From an uncultured Eubacteriales bacterium (lineage in GTDB: Bacteria; Bacillota; Clostridia; Lachnospirales; Lachnospiraceae), in assembly GCA_900314555.1 (NCBI GenBank), contig OMVQ01000059.1:1-64000 (forward strand): a stretch of DNA of 64,000 nucleotides, in the 5' to 3' direction. How positions within the stretch are numbered: position 1 is the first letter of the stretch; each line of letters opens with the position of its first letter. Below the pieces are notes generated by a model. It worked only from the letters and a program-made list of their open reading frames with translations, was not told the DNA's origin and did no database searches. This document shows positions 62,871 to 64,000 of the stretch, in pieces. The position numbers and the translations under genes were made by a program.

Positions 62871-64000
62871 ATGGCAAAGAATAATGAAGAGAGCAGATGC
62901 TCGTTTTGTGGTAAGCCGGAGAGTAAGGCAAGAAAGCTTATTGCCGGACCAAGCGGTGTATTTATATGTGATGAATGTATAGAGATATGTAGTGATATAA
63001 TGATGGAAGAGATGGCATACGAGACAGATGATGACGTTGATTTCGACATTAATTTATACAAGCCACAGGAGATAAAGGAATTTCTTGATGAATATGTCAT
63101 AGGACAGGAAGAAGCTAAGAAAGTCCTGTCAGTTGCAGTATACAATCAATACAAGAGAGTTTTATCAGGAAGAGACCTAGGTGTAGAGATTCAGAAGAGT
63201 AATATTCTGATGTTAGGACCTACAGGTTCAGGTAAGACATATCTTGCACAGACATTAGCTAAGATACTTAATGTTCCATTTGCTATCGCAGATGCTACAA
63301 CACTTACTGAAGCAGGTTATGTAGGTGAGGACGTTGAGAATATCTTACTTAAGATAATTCAGGCAGCCGACTATGATGTGAATAAAGCACAGTACGGAAT
63401 TGTCTATATCGATGAAATCGATAAGATTACTAAGAAAAGTGAGAATGTTTCTATAACAAGAGACGTATCCGGAGAGGGTGTACAGCAGGCATTACTTAAA
63501 CTGTTAGAGGGTACACAGGCTTCAGTTCCACCACAGGGCGGAAGAAAGCATCCTAACCAGGAGATGATTCACATTGACACAACTAACATTTTATTTATAT
63601 GTGGTGGTGCATTTGATGGATTAGAGAAGATTATAGAGACAAGAATGGACAGAAAATCTATCGGTTTCAATGCTGAGATAGCAGACCATAAAGAGGAATC
63701 AATAGATGTATTGTTCCCACAGGTAATGCCACAGGACTTAGTTAAATTCGGTTTAATTCCTGAATTTATCGGTCGTGTACCTGTAACAGTATCATTAGAA
63801 TCTTTAGATAAGGAAGCACTCATAAGAATACTTAAAGAGCCTAAGAATGCGTTAGTTAAGCAGTATAAGAAGCTCTTAGAGTTAGATGGTGTAGACTTAG
63901 AATTTACAGACGAAGCATTAGAACTTGTTGCTGAGAAATCATTTGAGAGAAAGACAGGTGCAAGAGGCTTACGTTCAATTATGGAAGATGCACTTATGAA
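62871..64000 (+). CDS. clpX: ATP-dependent Clp protease ATPase ClpX (3' end outside window)
   Basis: The open frame starts at ATG 62871 behind TGGAGA and runs to the window edge (376 complete codons). An N-terminal C4 zinc domain ([17 protein letters not shown]) is followed by Walker A GPTGSGKT, Walker B YIDEIDK, pore-loop and sensor segments ([22 protein letters not shown]) and [10 protein letters not shown]. This unfoldase feeds ClpP. About 50 C-terminal residues are missing from the window. Confidence 0.97.
   Translation, partial: MAKNNEESRCSFCGKPESKARKLIAGPSGVFICDECIEICSDIMMEEMAYETDDDVDFDINLYKPQEIKEFLDEYVIGQEEAKKVLSVAVYNQYKRVLSGRDLGVEIQKSNILMLGPTGSGKTYLAQTLAKILNVPFAIADATTLTEAGYVGEDVENILLKIIQAADYDVNKAQYGIVYIDEIDKITKKSENVSITRDVSGEGVQQALLKLLEGTQASVPPQGGRKHPNQEMIHIDTTNILFICGGAFDGLEKIIETRMDRKSIGFNAEIADHKEESIDVLFPQVMPQDLVKFGLIPEFIGRVPVTVSLESLDKEALIRILKEPKNALVKQYKKLLELDGVDLEFTDEALELVAEKSFERKTGARGLRSIMEDALM

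Overview
The window looks like the chromosome of a low-GC, anaerobic, spore-lineage Firmicute, most likely a Lachnospiraceae-type gut Clostridium. Supporting signs are AGGAGG-type ribosome binding sites, frequent TTG/GTG starts, a proline T-box, a PerR/rubrerythrin/high-molecular-weight rubredoxin operon for oxygen stress, L-lactate dehydrogenase, the archaeal/eukaryal-type short ProRS, c-di-GMP enzymes and the tig-clpP-clpX order. The species was not identified.

Region 1 (1-15.76 kb) is the most unusual part: a nitrogenase-like gene cluster interleaved with sulfur and cysteine genes. A cysteine synthase (cysK) is preceded by a 29-residue leader peptide with seven Cys codons and an intrinsic terminator, and followed by a YezD-like small protein. 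After a terminator comes a tRNA-Cys-like cloverleaf, then NifB-like, NifX-domain, NifH-like, a second divergent CysK, a NifD/NifK-like pair, a Cys-rich NifX-like protein, an Rrf2 regulator with an IscR-like cysteine set, and a second NifD/NifK-like pair. A LysR regulator and a second unit follow (LanC-like protein, short-chain dehydrogenase, third divergent CysK). P-cluster cysteines and the cofactor cysteine are kept, but the residues equivalent to Gln191 and His195 of NifD, needed for N2 reduction, are replaced. Only the second D subunit keeps the His442 equivalent. I infer a non-N2-fixing, NifB-cofactor-dependent reductase that works on a sulfur compound, with the released sulfur species captured by CysK-type enzymes. 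This is conceptually close to methylthio-alkane reductase but with a different gene set. The substrate is unknown.

Region 2 (15.8-21.3 kb) is an accessory block: two small unknown proteins, an HscC-like Hsp70 with an internal deletion in its ATPase domain, and a 939-residue protein with a J-like N-terminus in which HPD is HPE.

Region 3 (21.7-29.1 kb) holds redox and housekeeping genes (CMD-cupin fusion, aldo/keto reductase, PerR, Hrb, rubrerythrin, LDH, Dabb protein, PepD) and three decayed gene fragments. Region 4 (29.4-36.8 kb) holds a sugar-type ABC importer without its ATPase, an efflux-type adaptor and a MacB-like ectodomain fused to a HAD domain. Region 5 (36.8-45.2 kb) holds HlyIII, MATE with a divergent LysR, PAP2, the KtrAB potassium system, tRNA-Leu and a pair of deacylase-like proteins, one of them apparently without zinc ligands. 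Region 6 (45.2-64 kb) holds T-box-proS, a class III Fic protein, csoR-copA with a fused CopZ domain that has its own internal start, RsuA, two c-di-GMP phosphodiesterases, GH13, CYTH, DJ-1, a lipoprotein, tig, clpP and the 5' part of clpX.

A second genome-wide curiosity is a family of 95-147 bp hairpin-rich elements (five copies here) sitting between tightly spaced genes. Each is flanked by 6-14 bp direct repeats that contain the Shine-Dalgarno sequence of the downstream gene, so the element appears to have inserted into the ribosome binding site and duplicated it.
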